From the NCBI GenBank assembly GCA_030063045.1, contig JAQSEB010000032.1, positions 1,612,001-1,676,000 on the forward strand: a DNA stretch of 64,000 nt, given 5' to 3'. The DNA is from Pratylenchus scribneri (Eukaryota > Nematoda > Chromadorea > Rhabditida > Pratylenchidae). The translations under genes were made by a program, and so were the position numbers. Under the pieces are notes generated by a model. It ran no database searches. It saw nothing but the letters and a program-made list of their open reading frames with translations, and was not told the DNA's origin. Below are positions 9,438-21,500 of the stretch, one piece after another; position 1 is the stretch's first letter, and each line of letters opens with the position of its first letter.

Positions 9438-12400
9438 TCACTTGGATTTCTTCATTTTTGAAGGGCCCGCCGCCGGCTGTGGAGGTTCTTTGCGTTTTGC
9501 CGGGGAACTGGTCGTTGCTTTCTGCTCAATTTCAACCATTTTTTCTTGCGTCTTGGGTCCTCTTCTTTTCGGTTGAATCTGGGGCTCCGAAATGCCCAAA
9601 TCGCCCATTTCCCTTTCAATCAATGAGATCAAAATGTTGCAGCGGCGTTGAATTTCCTAAATAAAAAAGAAATTGTTTTTAATTTTTATTTAAAAAATTT
9701 ACATTTGAAGTGCGCGAACGGATGAACCAATCGAAGCGAAACTGTGGGGCTGTCCGTATTTTCTGACGAATTTCATCGTAAACATTTTCATTGTCCAGCC
9801 CAAGTTCGTGAAGATGATAGAGGAGAAAACTGAAAATAAAAAATATTTTTAAATTAAATCATAAAAAAGTGTACCGGTCTTCCTCTTCAGTGTAATTTTT
9901 ACCCTTTCCAGTGCCATAATTCAAACCTGGAAATTAGGAAAAATTTCCCAAGAAATATTTTCCCCTCCAATATTTACGTAATTGATGCTGCGGTGCCTTG
10001 TATTGATTGATTTTGGCCTCCAATGCCTCTTTGATTGCATGCCGTTTGTGAATGCGTGATTCGCCCCGCTCAATTTGTGCCTTGTACTTTTCACTGTCTG
10101 CCAGTTCGTTGATTCGCTTCCAAAAGACTTTTGAATATTTTGCTACCTTAATTCATTCGAATTTTATTGCATAATTTATTTCCCAATTTGTGCTGACCTC
10201 TTCATATGTTTTTGTGTCGATTTCGCGCGAAATTCCTTCCAAATCTTGCCTCCCATATTTCTCATTTGCATTGATGAATTGCCGAAATTCTCGTTTGGTC
10301 CATTCCGCAAATTCGTTGTTCCCCAACAATTTGTCCCTTTCTTCCTCTTCCTTTTCGGTCAGTCCAACTGCATTGTCAATTTTTTCTTGCTCCTCTTTTT
10401 GTGCTTTTTCCGCTTCTTTGCCCGTTAAATCTTCGGGGAGTGGCGCCTTCCATCCTAAAAATTAGAATTTTTAATCATAATTTTAATTTTATGAATATAA
10501 AAAATATCAAAAAAAAAAATTTATTTTCCTCCGAGAGGAATTGATCCACCGACCTAAATTTCTTAATTAGAAAGACTAACCAAATTGACCAAACGGTCCT
10601 ACCACGTTTTTTTTTCTATTTAGTAGTTAGCCAAAATGTCTTTAAGGATAATTTTGGTCAAAATTTAGTGGGGATCCCAAAGATTGTTGAGGTTCCCAAA
10701 TTATGATTATCCCAATCCCACTCAATTCCCCACCCTCGCTTACCAATTTCCTTTCGGAATGAATTCACTTCCTTGTCCAAAAGGTCAAAAAGTCGTTTTG
10801 GATAGAATTGGAAGTCAAAAATGTTCGGAAAATTCTTCGGCAATGGAGCTTTGGTCTTTGAATCGATTTTCTGCGATGTCTTCAATTGCTCCTGACAAAA
10901 TAATAAATATTACTAATTAATTTATTTATTGATTTATGAATTTAATTTAAAAAAAAAAGAATTTGGATGGGGTGGCCCACTTATTTTAAAAATTAAATTC
11001 TCAAAGGCAACAAAATGAATTTATCCGGGGTTTAATAAAAAAAAAATAATAATATACTCAAAAAAATAAAAAAAGTTCCTCCTAATCCTCCTTGAACTCA
11101 TAGCTCTCGTCATTTTCGTCCTCCTCTTCTTCTTCGTCCTCGGCCTCTTCCTTGAACTCAGCACTTTCATTTTCTTCATTTTCTTTTTCCTCCTCCTCTT
11201 CATTTTCTTCTTCATTTTGAATTTCTTCTGTCCCAAATATTTTCTAAAGGCACATCAATGAATAGGAAATTTTGGAAATTAAATTTTTTTACCGAGAATT
11301 AAAAAGGAAGGTTTGATTTTTTAAACTAAAGATACCCATTTATTAAGAAAAACCTAAATATTCCCAAATTTTTATAAAATTTTCAATAACTTATCGGTTA
11401 TCTACCAGCAAAATTAATTTAAATTTTAACTAATTCCAGAAGGAATAAAATGTCATAATAAAATCTGCCCTGATAAATAACCGATCAAACCTTATAATAA
11501 TCGTCCACTTTGTAGCCAATCGCTTTCCTCTCCCTTTTGGGTGGTTCAATCCAATTTTGGATCAAATTTTGGCCTTGCTTTGCTTTGTAATCTTCGCCCT
11601 CAAATTCGTAAAGGCTCTTCCCTCCGGTGTCCAATGTGAAATTGCGCAAAGATGATTCGCCCAATTTCTCGTATTTTTCATTCAATTCTTTGGTTTTCTC
11701 CTCCGCTTTGGCCAACATTGTGTCGATGTCCTCATCCGTGACGGTGGCCTCTTTGCCAGCGAAAATCACATTTGCCCCATGACGAATCATTGCCAACATG
11801 TCCTCTTTACCTGCAATTGCGAATTGCGATGGGTTTTAAATTCATTTTATTAGGAATTGGCATACCCAATGACTTTTGACTTTCGGCCAGACGGCCCTGC
11901 TGAATGACAATATTGTCCAGACGCAGCTTCATTTCGGCCTTCTCAATTATGCGTTCCTCCACGGTGTTCTCTGTGATGAATCGAAAGACGCGAACTTGTT
12001 TGGTTTGGCCAATTCGATGGGAACGGTCCATTGCCTGCAAATCCACTTGAGGATTCCAATCCGAATCATAAATTATGACCTAAAAATTATGTGAAATTTG
12101 AGGAAAATGATTAAATTATTTTACAATGTCAGCCGTTGCCAAATTAATGCCCAAACCACCGGCACGGGTTGTAAGCATGAAAATGAACCTAAAAATAATG
12201 GGAAAATTAATTAAAATTGTGGAAATTAAAACGAAATTCATTTTTAATATTTTTGATCAAAAATTGGTATTTTAAGGCAATTTAATTTGATCAAATCTTA
12301 TTCCACTTCTCTCATTTAGCGTTGCATAATTTAATTACTATTTTAGCAACAGACAATAATTTTAAATGAACATTTTTAAAACAAACTTTTCACTCCCGGG

Positions 12401-14548
12401 TTTGTTGTATTCATCAATGGATTTTTGGCGTTCATCGTGCGGAGTGCTCCCATCCAATCGACAATATTCATATTGACGCCTTTATCAAATTTGAAGTAAA
12501 TTTAATGAGAATAAAAAGCCCAAAAACATACCACCAACAATAATCCTCAAGAATGTCCAACATGCGGGACATGGACGAGAAAATAAGCACTCTGGATCCT
12601 AAAAATAATTTTAAATATTTTATTTTTGGTAATTTTATTGTTAACCTTGCTCCTTTAGACGGGCCAATAATTTGTCCATGAAAAGCATTTTGCCACAATT
12701 GTCGATCAAATGTTTGTCCGTGGTGAATGGAGGACCCGGTTCGGCGCCATCAAACAAATACGGATGATTGGTGCTATTTTAAAGAAGGTTAGATTATTTT
12801 TGATTTGTGAATATTATTATTGAGATAATATATTATAATATTTAAGTTGTCAAGTAAGGAATTGCCAAAATAATGGTTTAAGGGTTTGTGCTCCATATTC
12901 ACAAACCATATATCAATTTGGATAGAGCTGGGTCAAGATACATTGAATGGTAATAATTTATGGTCTGGGTCTAGTAAACCACTTGATGGTTACAACCTTT
13001 TAGGCATTTTACCAATATTTTTTTCGATAAATTAAATATTAAATTACCATTTCCTCAAATGCATCAAAATGTTCATCAACCGGGCCTTCTCCAATTTGCC
13101 GGCTGCATTCAAAATGTCAATGTCCTTCATCAAAAGGCGAGTGTACCATTCTCGTTGCAATTTGGACATTCCAACAAACACTTTTAGCTCCTTCTTCGGC
13201 AACAAATTCTTCTCCACATCGGATTTGAGTCGACGAAGCAGAAAAGGTTGCAAAATCTTAAAAATATTTATTCTCAAATTTAAATTTAAAAAAAACAAAA
13301 CCTTATGCAATCGTTTAACAATGTCATGGTTCTTCTCGCCCAAAACATGATCGTCGGCGAACATTGCATCAAAATCGGCGGCATTCGAAAATTTGTCGGG
13401 CAAAAGGAAATTCAGCAGTGCCCACAATTCATGCAAATTATTTTGGAGCGGAGTGCCGGTGATCAACAATCGATTTTTGGATTTAAGCAGGCGGACCTAA
13501 AAAATTATTTAAATTATTCTGAGAATTATTACAAACCATTTCCGAAAGTTTGCTCTTCTCATTTTTGATTCGATGTGCCTCGTCAATGATCAAATATTTC
13601 CACATGAATTTTTTCAGGACGCTGGTCGTTTTCAAAACCATTTCATATGAAGTAATCAGAGCCTTTAAATTTAAAAAATATTCCAATAATAAATATTTTT
13701 ATTTAACCTCAAAATTGTGCGGCTGAATTCGTTCTTGAATAATTTTCTGCCGGCTCTCCTGGTCCCCAATCAAAATGCACGTACTAATTGTTGGACACCA
13801 TCGCTTGAATTCATTCTCCCAATTTTGGAGAGTCGATTTTGGCACAATGATGAGGAAGGGCCCGGTTTGATGTTTGTAGTGTTTGATGAAGCCAAGTGCG
13901 GCGATGGTTTGCAATGTTTTGCCCAGTCCCTAAATTTAATTATTTATTCGTAAAAAGAATAAATAAACCATTTCATCGGCCAAAATCCCATTTATTCCAT
14001 TGTGTTCCAATTGAATTAGCCTGATGATTTAACATTAATCCATAATAACAAATTAATTCAAACCAATTAAGTCCTCTGATTTGATAGTCGCGCATTTCAC
14101 CATTCTTTATGTAGGGCGGCGACTTCTCAAAAATGAATGCCGAATCAGTGAGTTGAGAAGATTGCTGCAACAATTCCTCATCTTCTTCCTTCTCGGTCAT
14201 CCGATGACGATGATCCCCATCCACCATTGACTTCGATGCTTTCGTCGGTGATGACAACTAAAATTAGAGTTTAATAACTTTATCGCTTTTTACTTTATTA
14301 CATTTTCCTGGTAAACTTGTTTCTGCACTTCCGATTCAATCTCATTTAAAAATTTGTCAAAGTGGACAATTGTTGTTGGCTTCTGTAAATATTATTTGTT
14401 AATTGGGCAATTAGCTATTTTAAACCTTTTCAGTTTCTTCTTTAACAATCTTTTGGTCTTCTTCAATTTCCTCGGATGCATCCATCACGTCTACATCAAC
14501 TTCTGCATTTGAATTTGATGGACCAACTTCTTCACCAGAAGTATTCAT
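9438..14548 (-). CDS. isw-1: ISWI-family chromatin remodelling ATPase (SMARCA1/5-like)
   Basis: Nucleosome-sliding ATPase of the nucleus. The start is the ATG at 14548 ([14 protein letters not shown], acidic N-terminus). In order, the exons give the helicase N-lobe ([10 protein letters not shown], Walker A in [12 protein letters not shown] across an intron, [12 protein letters not shown] box in [30 protein letters not shown]), then the C-lobe ([67 protein letters not shown]). A linker follows ([20 protein letters not shown]), then HAND ([21 protein letters not shown]), SANT ([20 protein letters not shown]) and SLIDE (9700-10170). The C-terminus is basic (PSKMKKSK). Introns are small apart from a few, which hold repeats and a possible alternative terminal exon at 11082-11243. 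The identification is secure; orthology to C. elegans isw-1 is inferred from the HAND-SANT-SLIDE layout. Confidence 0.93.
10515..10640 (-). mobile_element. Degenerate tRNA-derived (SINE-like) sequence in ISWI intron
   Basis: On the minus strand a B-box-like GGATCAATTCC (complement of about 10537-10547) and an A-box-like stretch around 10577-10595 are spaced as in a tRNA. The arms do not fold well. It lies in the intron between the HAND- and SANT-coding exons. Confidence 0.35.
11082..11243 (-). CDS. isw-1: Candidate alternative terminal exon of ISWI encoding an acidic tail
   Basis: This open segment sits in the 580-nt intron after the linker exon that ends in VDDYYK. It starts right after a CTTTAG acceptor, is in phase 0 with that exon, and encodes 53 residues of Glu/Asp-rich sequence ([14 protein letters not shown], later [16 protein letters not shown], ending SYEFKED) before a TAG. 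Using it would make an ISWI protein with the ATPase but without HAND-SANT-SLIDE. The strong acidic coding bias and matching phase support it. The competing direct splice to the HAND exon at about 10890 is clearly the main form. It could also be fortuitous GAA-rich intron sequence. Confidence 0.45.
   Translation of the reverse strand, partial: KIFGTEEIQNEEENEEEEEKENEENESAEFKEEAEDEEEEEDENDESYEFKED
12850..13005. repeat. Dispersed intron repeat family (AAACCATT-type), copy 1
   Basis: It contains GCCAAAATAATGGTTTAAGG, then ATTCACAAACCATATATCAA, then GGATAGAGCTGGGTCAAGAT. The same ordered blocks recur at 34755-34965, 38570-38845 and 42325-42480, in either orientation. It is located in an ISWI intron. 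Confidence 0.6.
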
Positions 14549-15099
14549 AGCTTTAAATTATTGAATGTCGATTTCAATTTTGTTTAATCTGAATTTTTAA
14601 TGTAAATTTGTAAAATTCTTTTTTAAGTAAATATGCAAGAAAATTTTACTAATTTTATTATTTAAATTCTGGAATATAAGAATTAATTCCAGTTAATTGA
14701 AACCCCAATTGAATGCGATTTTGTATTCCAATGCGAATCGAATGCGAAGCCGAACCGAAATTGCGTTGCGAATTGCGATGCGATTTGCGAAAAAAAAAAC
14801 CTGAAGACATATAATCCCAAACAAATACATAATGCCAAAAAAATATTTTTAAAATTAATGAATATCCCTTTTAGAGAAGCTCTTTTTCTTTCATAATGAT
14901 TTTGAAAATATTTGATGCCCTTTTCGAGATCGAGATCATGATTTAAAAAAAAAATTTGCGGCCTTGAATTGGGTGTCGATGATTGATGATTTTACCTATA
15001 TTTCATATTCTTCACCCCAAATCGATGCGCGATAAATAAATAAAAATGGACTCGATTGAGGGGAACTGGGTAAATTAATCTTTTCATTTTAATTGCGCG
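14549..15099. promoter_or_regulatory. Divergent upstream region between ISWI and the small secreted-peptide gene
   Basis: 550 bp separates the two start codons on opposite strands. Around 14708-14790 there are clustered short direct repeats built on AATGCGA/TTGCGAATTGCGATGCG. No ORF of note is present. A role as a shared promoter is inferred from the head-to-head layout only. Confidence 0.35.
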
Positions 15100-15371
15100 A
15101 TGAAATTCTTTCCAATTCCCTTATTTTTGCTGTTCATCAGCTGCCTTGAATTGATGCAATTTTTCGGAGAGTGGGTTATTCACACAAATAAAAATAATTG
15201 CTGAAATTATTCCCTCAAAAAAGGGTTTCATCTTTGCCTCCAAATTCGAACCGAATGAAACGAGATTTTGTACGTTTGAAGGCCGGATCCTGTGAGATAA
15301 TTTGCAGCCAAGAATACAAAGTCTATTCGGAGTTTAAGAAATGTATGAAGGACAAGTGTGGCTATCCTTGA
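15100..15371 (+). CDS. Small secreted cysteine-containing peptide (two exons), unrecognised
   Basis: Exon 1 (15100-15170) and exon 2 (15224-15371) join across a 53-nt GT..AG intron in matching phase to give 72 residues. The N-terminus is a clear signal peptide: MKFFPIPLFLLFISCLEL. The mature part contains a possible basic processing site (RMKRDF) and four cysteines arranged C-x3-C-x12-C-x4-C (SCEIIC ... KKCMKDKCGYP). An AATAAA lies about 55 nt after the stop. The paired C-x3-C / C-x4-C spacing would suit a helical hairpin with two disulphides. No family is recognised. Function could be a peptide hormone, an antimicrobial peptide or a secreted effector; nothing here decides. Each exon is too short to show as a normal ORF. 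Confidence 0.6.
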
Positions 15372-15553
15372 TGTAAACCAATTTTACCTATTCCCAAAAC
15401 AATTTCCCTGAATATTTTCAAATGAATAAAAAATTTTTATTAAGGAAAAGTATCGATAAATAAAGACTAATTTACATAATCAAAAATAGGATTTATTTAA
15501 TCAAAATGGAATGGCACACACCCGTTCATCTGTTTTCCTCCTCTAGGGGTTCA

Positions 15554-18500
15554 TCAAACTACGCTGGTCGCATATTCGGATTCTGTCCTCAATTTCCCTC
15601 CATTTTTCCATTGGCCAGCAACTGTCTTCGTTCCAACATCTTTAGGCCTCGTGCCTTTCAGCGTTAATTCCCCATCCCTTGTCAAAGTTCCATAATCAGC
15701 CGGGCCAAAAGGGCCATTCGCCCCATTATTGAATCCATTTTGCATTCGATTCGGCTGTTGCTGTTGTTCGAAAGAAGTTGCCTGGGATGTGCTACTTGCC
15801 GCACTGCCCACTCGACTGCTCCCAACCGTAATCTTTTATTAGAATGTGATGGTTGAAGTAAAATGAATTTGAGGGAATTCTCACGGATCCAGTCGGTGTC
15901 ATCGTTCCATTCAAACTGCCAATTCCGCCTCCAGGCTCCGTCATCATCATTGAGGACATTTCCTGTTGCCAAACTCCGTTCATGCCGGTTGATTGGGCCG
16001 AAAATGTATTCCCAATTGGCATTCCCTGCCTTTGTCCTCCCAATTTTTGTGTTTGAATGTCAATTCGCTTAATCGGATGATCGCCACTTTCTCCATTGGT
16101 CAATCTCGTCTTAAAGTGTTTTATTGGTTAATTATTTTTTAATTCGTAATTTGGGGCAGTAAAAGAGCCAAAAAAAACACTAGGCAAAAAGGCCTTCCGC
16201 TAGTGGGAATTGAACCCATTCCATAATGCTAACCAAGGCGAAGTACTAAACCAATCCGCTACCATGCTCACTGTTCCAAGTCCATCAAAAGATATAAAAC
16301 GATTAATGAGCATCCGTGTAGATTTTTGGCCAATAACTCAACGAGGCAATGGCCAATCTGGGGAGGCGATATACCATTTAAAAGGGCTAAGTCTTCTTTA
16401 GAAAGTGGCTTTATAAAATTTTCCGAATTACGAAAAGATTGAGTGAAAAAACTTTTTTCCTTATACAACTCAAGCAATCCTATTAACATTAATTAGACCT
16501 CTGATTTTCTTCAAATTTTGAATTTAAAATTTTTATAATAAAGCCACTTTGTAGAGAAAACTCAGACCTTTCAAATGGTATATCGCCTTCCTAGATTGGC
16601 TATAGCCTCGTTGAGCTATGGGCCAAAAACCAACAGTTACTCAAATAGTTCCCACGATGCTAATTCCACCCAATCCCACCATCATTTGTTGTTGTTGCTG
16701 TTTTTGTTGGGCGTTGAGCTCATCAAAAAGTCGTTGCTGATCCCTTTCGCTCATTGCCTCGAATTGTTGTTGTTGTTTTTGTGTGCCATTGCCATTCAAC
16801 AGCAACATTTCCTTCCGCCCTCCTCCATTCCCATTGTTGGCCAATTGTGTTTGTGGTGCCATCGAATTTGCACGCAACAAATGAGGCGACATCGAGGCTG
16901 GACCCAAAAAGCCAGAAGCAGCTGAACCACCGCCAACACTCGATTTTGAGCAACGACGATGGATGCTGGCATAGTTTTCCGGGAACTATAATTGAGAATT
17001 GGTGAATTTGATGATAATTGGAATATTCACTTACAAATGGGGCAGCAGTCAAATTAATTTGTTGTTGTTGGTGATTGGCAACAGCCATCGCATTGTTGAA
17101 ACTTCGCGACAATGTAGTATCAGTGCCATTGCCGACAGCATTCATTTGGGGCAACATTGTAGTAGGCCGAGGCCCCATGAATGAGGCATATTCATTGGCA
17201 TTTGGATTCCTTGGTTTTTTGGTCTAAAATTAATTGGCAATATTATGGCACCCAATTTTGATTATTCATGTTTTTCCCTTTTCCTCCTAAGTATTCAATC
17301 ATTTTTTCCTTAAAAAATTCACTTTAATTTTATTGTTATTATAGTAGAAAGGAATATCCTTCAGGGTGCGGAAATTTTCTCCCAATTTTGATTTGCCAAT
17401 TTATTTGGAAGGAAATGAAGAAATTGTCCCCTTTGGCTTCAGATTCCAAATTCTCACTTGTAAAGTGCCGAATGAATTTGTTTGTCCACCATTCCCATCA
17501 ATCTGTGGAGGCAATGAGGCCATTCTCTGATAGGGCGGTGCGGCCAATGGCACTGGGGGCGAATCCCTGTGATTGGCCAAAAATTGTCTGCCCAATTCAG
17601 GTGTCCTCATCATGAATGCGGCTGCCCCTCCATTTGGCCGATTCAGGGTTCGCCTTTGTGGTGATTGAGTGCCAGGAAGGGAAGATTGACCACCGGCGGC
17701 CGATCGAAGCCACAACGGGGCAAATTCGCCTCCACCTCCTGACCCTGCTTCCATCATTTGTGTGCCACCACAATTGCGTAGAACTTGGCGCATTATGGCC
17801 GGTTTGACAATTGGATCATCGGTGAGGAAAAGCTTCAAAAAATATGTCAGAAATTGATGATAATCAAACGTACATTTTCCCCATGAATCAGCAAAAGTGC
17901 ATTTTTCAGTTCCACCGGCGTTCGATGTCTTTCAATGTTGCCATCGGCCATTTTATGGGCATCTTGAAGTGATATCAACTCTTGCACGTCATAATGTACT
18001 CGAAATGGCCATTGGCATTTCAATGTTAACAAACACCAAAGGAGAACCCAAATGAACATATACAAAAGATCGGCCATAACGCAGCAAAGCAGAAAGGCAC
18101 GATCCTCTTTCTGATCAAAGGAAAAAGGAAATTAAAGGCGTTTATTATAGAAATTGAGAAAATATAGTGGATAGCAAAAAGCGGTCAGAAATTTGATGGG
18201 AGTCGCCCTAATTTTTGAAAAACTTAAACCAATTTTGTTGTCATCTTGGAGTGTGCCATTCTGTGAAAATAATATACCAATAGTAAGCCTAAATTGCTCT
18301 CTTTAAATTAGCTTTTTTAAATTTTATGTAATCAATTTTTTGGCCTCTTTTTTCGGAAAGATTTAATTCTTTTCGGATTCCACCTATTTTCCGGAAAGAA
18401 TTAATTTGCACTTTATCCGGTTGTCCTTTCCGGAAAGAATTAATTTGCACTTTTTAGGTTGCCCCTTTCCGGAAAGAATTAATTTGCACTTTTTAGGTTG

Positions 18501-21500
18501 CCCCTTTCCGGAAAGAATTAATTTGCACTTTTTAGGTTGCCCCTTTCCGGAAAGAATTAATTTGCACTTTTTAGGTTGCCCCTTTCCGGAAAGAATTAAT
18601 TTGCACTTTTTAGGTTGCCCCTTTCCGGAAAGAATTAATTTGCACTTTTTAGTTGCCCCTTTCCGGAAAGAATTAATTTGCACTTTTTAGGTTGCCCCTT
18701 TCCGGAAAGAATTAATTTGCACTTTTTAGTTGCCCCTTTCCGGAAAGAATTAATTTGCACTTTTTAGGTTGCCCCTTTCCGGAAAGAATTAATTTGCACT
18801 TTTTAGGTTGCCCCTTTCCGGAAAGAATTAATTTGCACTTTTTAGGTTGCCCCTTTCCGGAAAGAATTAATTTGCACTTTATCCGGTTGATCTTTCCGGA
18901 AAGAATGCCATTAATTAAAAAAATTACATTTAATGACTCGAATTTTTGAAGGAAAACCTTACAAAAAAATTAATAAATCATCTTTGTAGAAAATAATAAG
19001 GCTTTCGAAAGCCATATCGCCTTCCCAAATTCATTATAGCCTTCTTGATAAATGGCTAAAAGAAGGACAGCAATGTATCCGATGGCAATCCGTTTGTCCT
19101 TTTCCACTATTGTTCATATTTTTTCAATATTTTTGGCCTTATCATTGGTCTAATAAGTCAATTCATTTTTCCCTTATCAAATTCAATTCAATTCTTAAAT
19201 TAAATAAAATAAGACTTCTCGACCAATGGGTAACCCTGAATAACTCGGCCACCCAAATAAAAAAAACGCACATAATAAAGCATTCCAATGGCATAAAAGG
19301 CTGGTGCTTTGGCAGCAGCCACCAATAAAAGGAGAGTGATGGCAAAAACGTGAGGGGTGAGTCCATCGCAGAATGAATCGCCAACACCAATTGAAGAAGA
19401 ACATCCATTTCCGGGCAACGAATTGGTTGTGGGGAATCTTCTCGACTGTCGAAGACGGTATTGGCTGGCCACAAATTTGGCATAGCCAAAAGCATAGAGG
19501 GCGATTGGGGCGAATTGTTGGAGGGCAAGGCAAAGCCAAAATGTGCTGACCAAAGCGACCGGATGGAAAAGTGGAAATTGACGAAGAGCCCAAAGGTGTT
19601 GGCCTGGAATGGGAGAATACGGTAAGGAAAGAAGAAATTGGTGACCACAAACCCATGCCAACGGGCCGGGGACTGTAAAAATTGGTCTCCTGAATACGAA
19701 AGAGGATGGAAAAGCCCAAATAGGTGAACACAATATTGACGGAATGAACAAGGAGGAAGAGGGAAAAAATGATGGAAAATGGGCGGCTGGCACGCCAAAA
19801 GACGGCCGGATAGGTGGCAGAAAAGGCGATCAAGGCGATGAGCAAATTTACGAATTCCAGGGGAATGCCGAATAGGCGGGCATGCATTAAAACTACGAAA
19901 ATAAGGGGGATATGAATTGAATGACTTGGCACATGTGGCTTACTTGGCAATAAATTCGGAGCCAGCGGAGATGCGGCCAACTCTTCGGATGTGATCCGAA
20001 ATGATTGAAGCCGCGTTTCGCCCATTGGCAAATTTGTGGCCAATTGGCGGGCTCGATGGAAGACAAAATCCAATTCGGTGTTCAAAAAGTCGCCTGCCAA
20101 TTTTTGGGATTTTATTTATTTTGCCGAAAAAATATTGAAATCTAGGATAAAATTTTAATTGTTTCGACATTTTCAATACTTTTTTGAACAATTTCAATGC
20201 AATGTTTTAGAGTCAAATTAATCCCATTTTTATAATATTTTCCCTCCAATTTTCATTATTGTATATTTTCTTCCACATTTTCATTCATCCCTCTCCGGTC
20301 TTCTTTTCATGGCCGTAAATCCCCCTCCCTTTCATTCATTTGTGAGGCAATAAATTCTTTTGGCCCATTCACATTTCTTCCAATTTTCCGTCAAAAATTC
20401 CCCTCCCCTCCCTCCCTTCATGGCTGTCATTTTGGCGATTTATGGCCCAGTCCGAGAGGAAGGCGACTGACCGGAATTGATGAACCCGAAACGATAGAGT
20501 TGGGCCAGCATAGTTTGCTGGGCAAACAATTGGACAATGGCCAAAAGGAAATGCACGGATTGGGCGGATGGAGGACAATGCGTCCATAGAGAGCGAAAAC
20601 AGTGGCAAAGGCGATAGCCTAAAATGAAAAGTTTTAAAAATTAAGAAATATGGATATATTATTTTTATGCTTTATAATCTATTTTGCATTTGAATAAAAT
20701 TTTAATTAAATTCCCACAGTTTAATCAAAATAAAATACTGTATGCCTTTTGGGTAAATCAAACTTCTAATAAAATGGAATGGAAATGGAATGGAGGAAAT
20801 TTTTCTTTGTTTCAAATTTCCTTTGCCTGCAGCTATAGAAGGGGAATACCTCTGCTGCTGACTAACTTAAGATCATTCTTTTGGCCATATCTCTAGAAGG
20901 AAACAACCAATTCAGGAAGGCGATATGCCATTTTAAAGCCCTAAATATCCTCTAAAAAGTGGCAGAATTAATTTTTTGAAAAATTAAAAAATTTGTAAAA
21001 TAAGCGGCTTTATCTCCAAAAATAGGTATTAATTATATTCAATGGCGAATAATTTAATTCAAAAGGTAAATTTCATAATAATTTTATTGCCACTTTTTAG
21101 AGGAGTTTCAGAGCATTAAAATAATATTACGCCTTCTCATCAGATTGACATTTGCCTCATTGAACTATGGTTTAAAAGAATATTCAAGTTACTTAATCAG
21201 CTGGTCCTTTTTGTCATATTTCTTGAATTTAATGAATTTTGGCACATTTTTGAAGGATTATTTCATCATAGTATGAAAAGCCAGGACATTTTCTAAACTT
21301 TTTTCTCCAAAATAAGTCGAATTTCAAAGGAATTATGGCCTTCATTTCCCCCTTAAATTTTGCACATTTCACACCAATGGAATGCCTTCGCCTGGCCGCC
21401 TGTTGGCCCATTCCGCCTTTGACCATTTGGATGGTGCGCCGCCTTCTTGCGCCCAATTTTTCATTATCCCCGGCCAAATTTCCCAATTTGAGGAGGCCAA

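Noticed and set aside
18384..18949. Long open frames on both strands giving 13-residue repeats (KGQPKKCKLILSG and reverse)
   Set aside because: They follow directly from the 39-bp tandem unit being a multiple of three; no splice or start context supports translation.
19195..20100. A 301-residue uninterrupted minus-strand frame as a single exon
   Set aside because: Its second half is less membrane-like than the neighbouring frame, which has clear transmembrane helices. A short intron model fits better, though this stays open.
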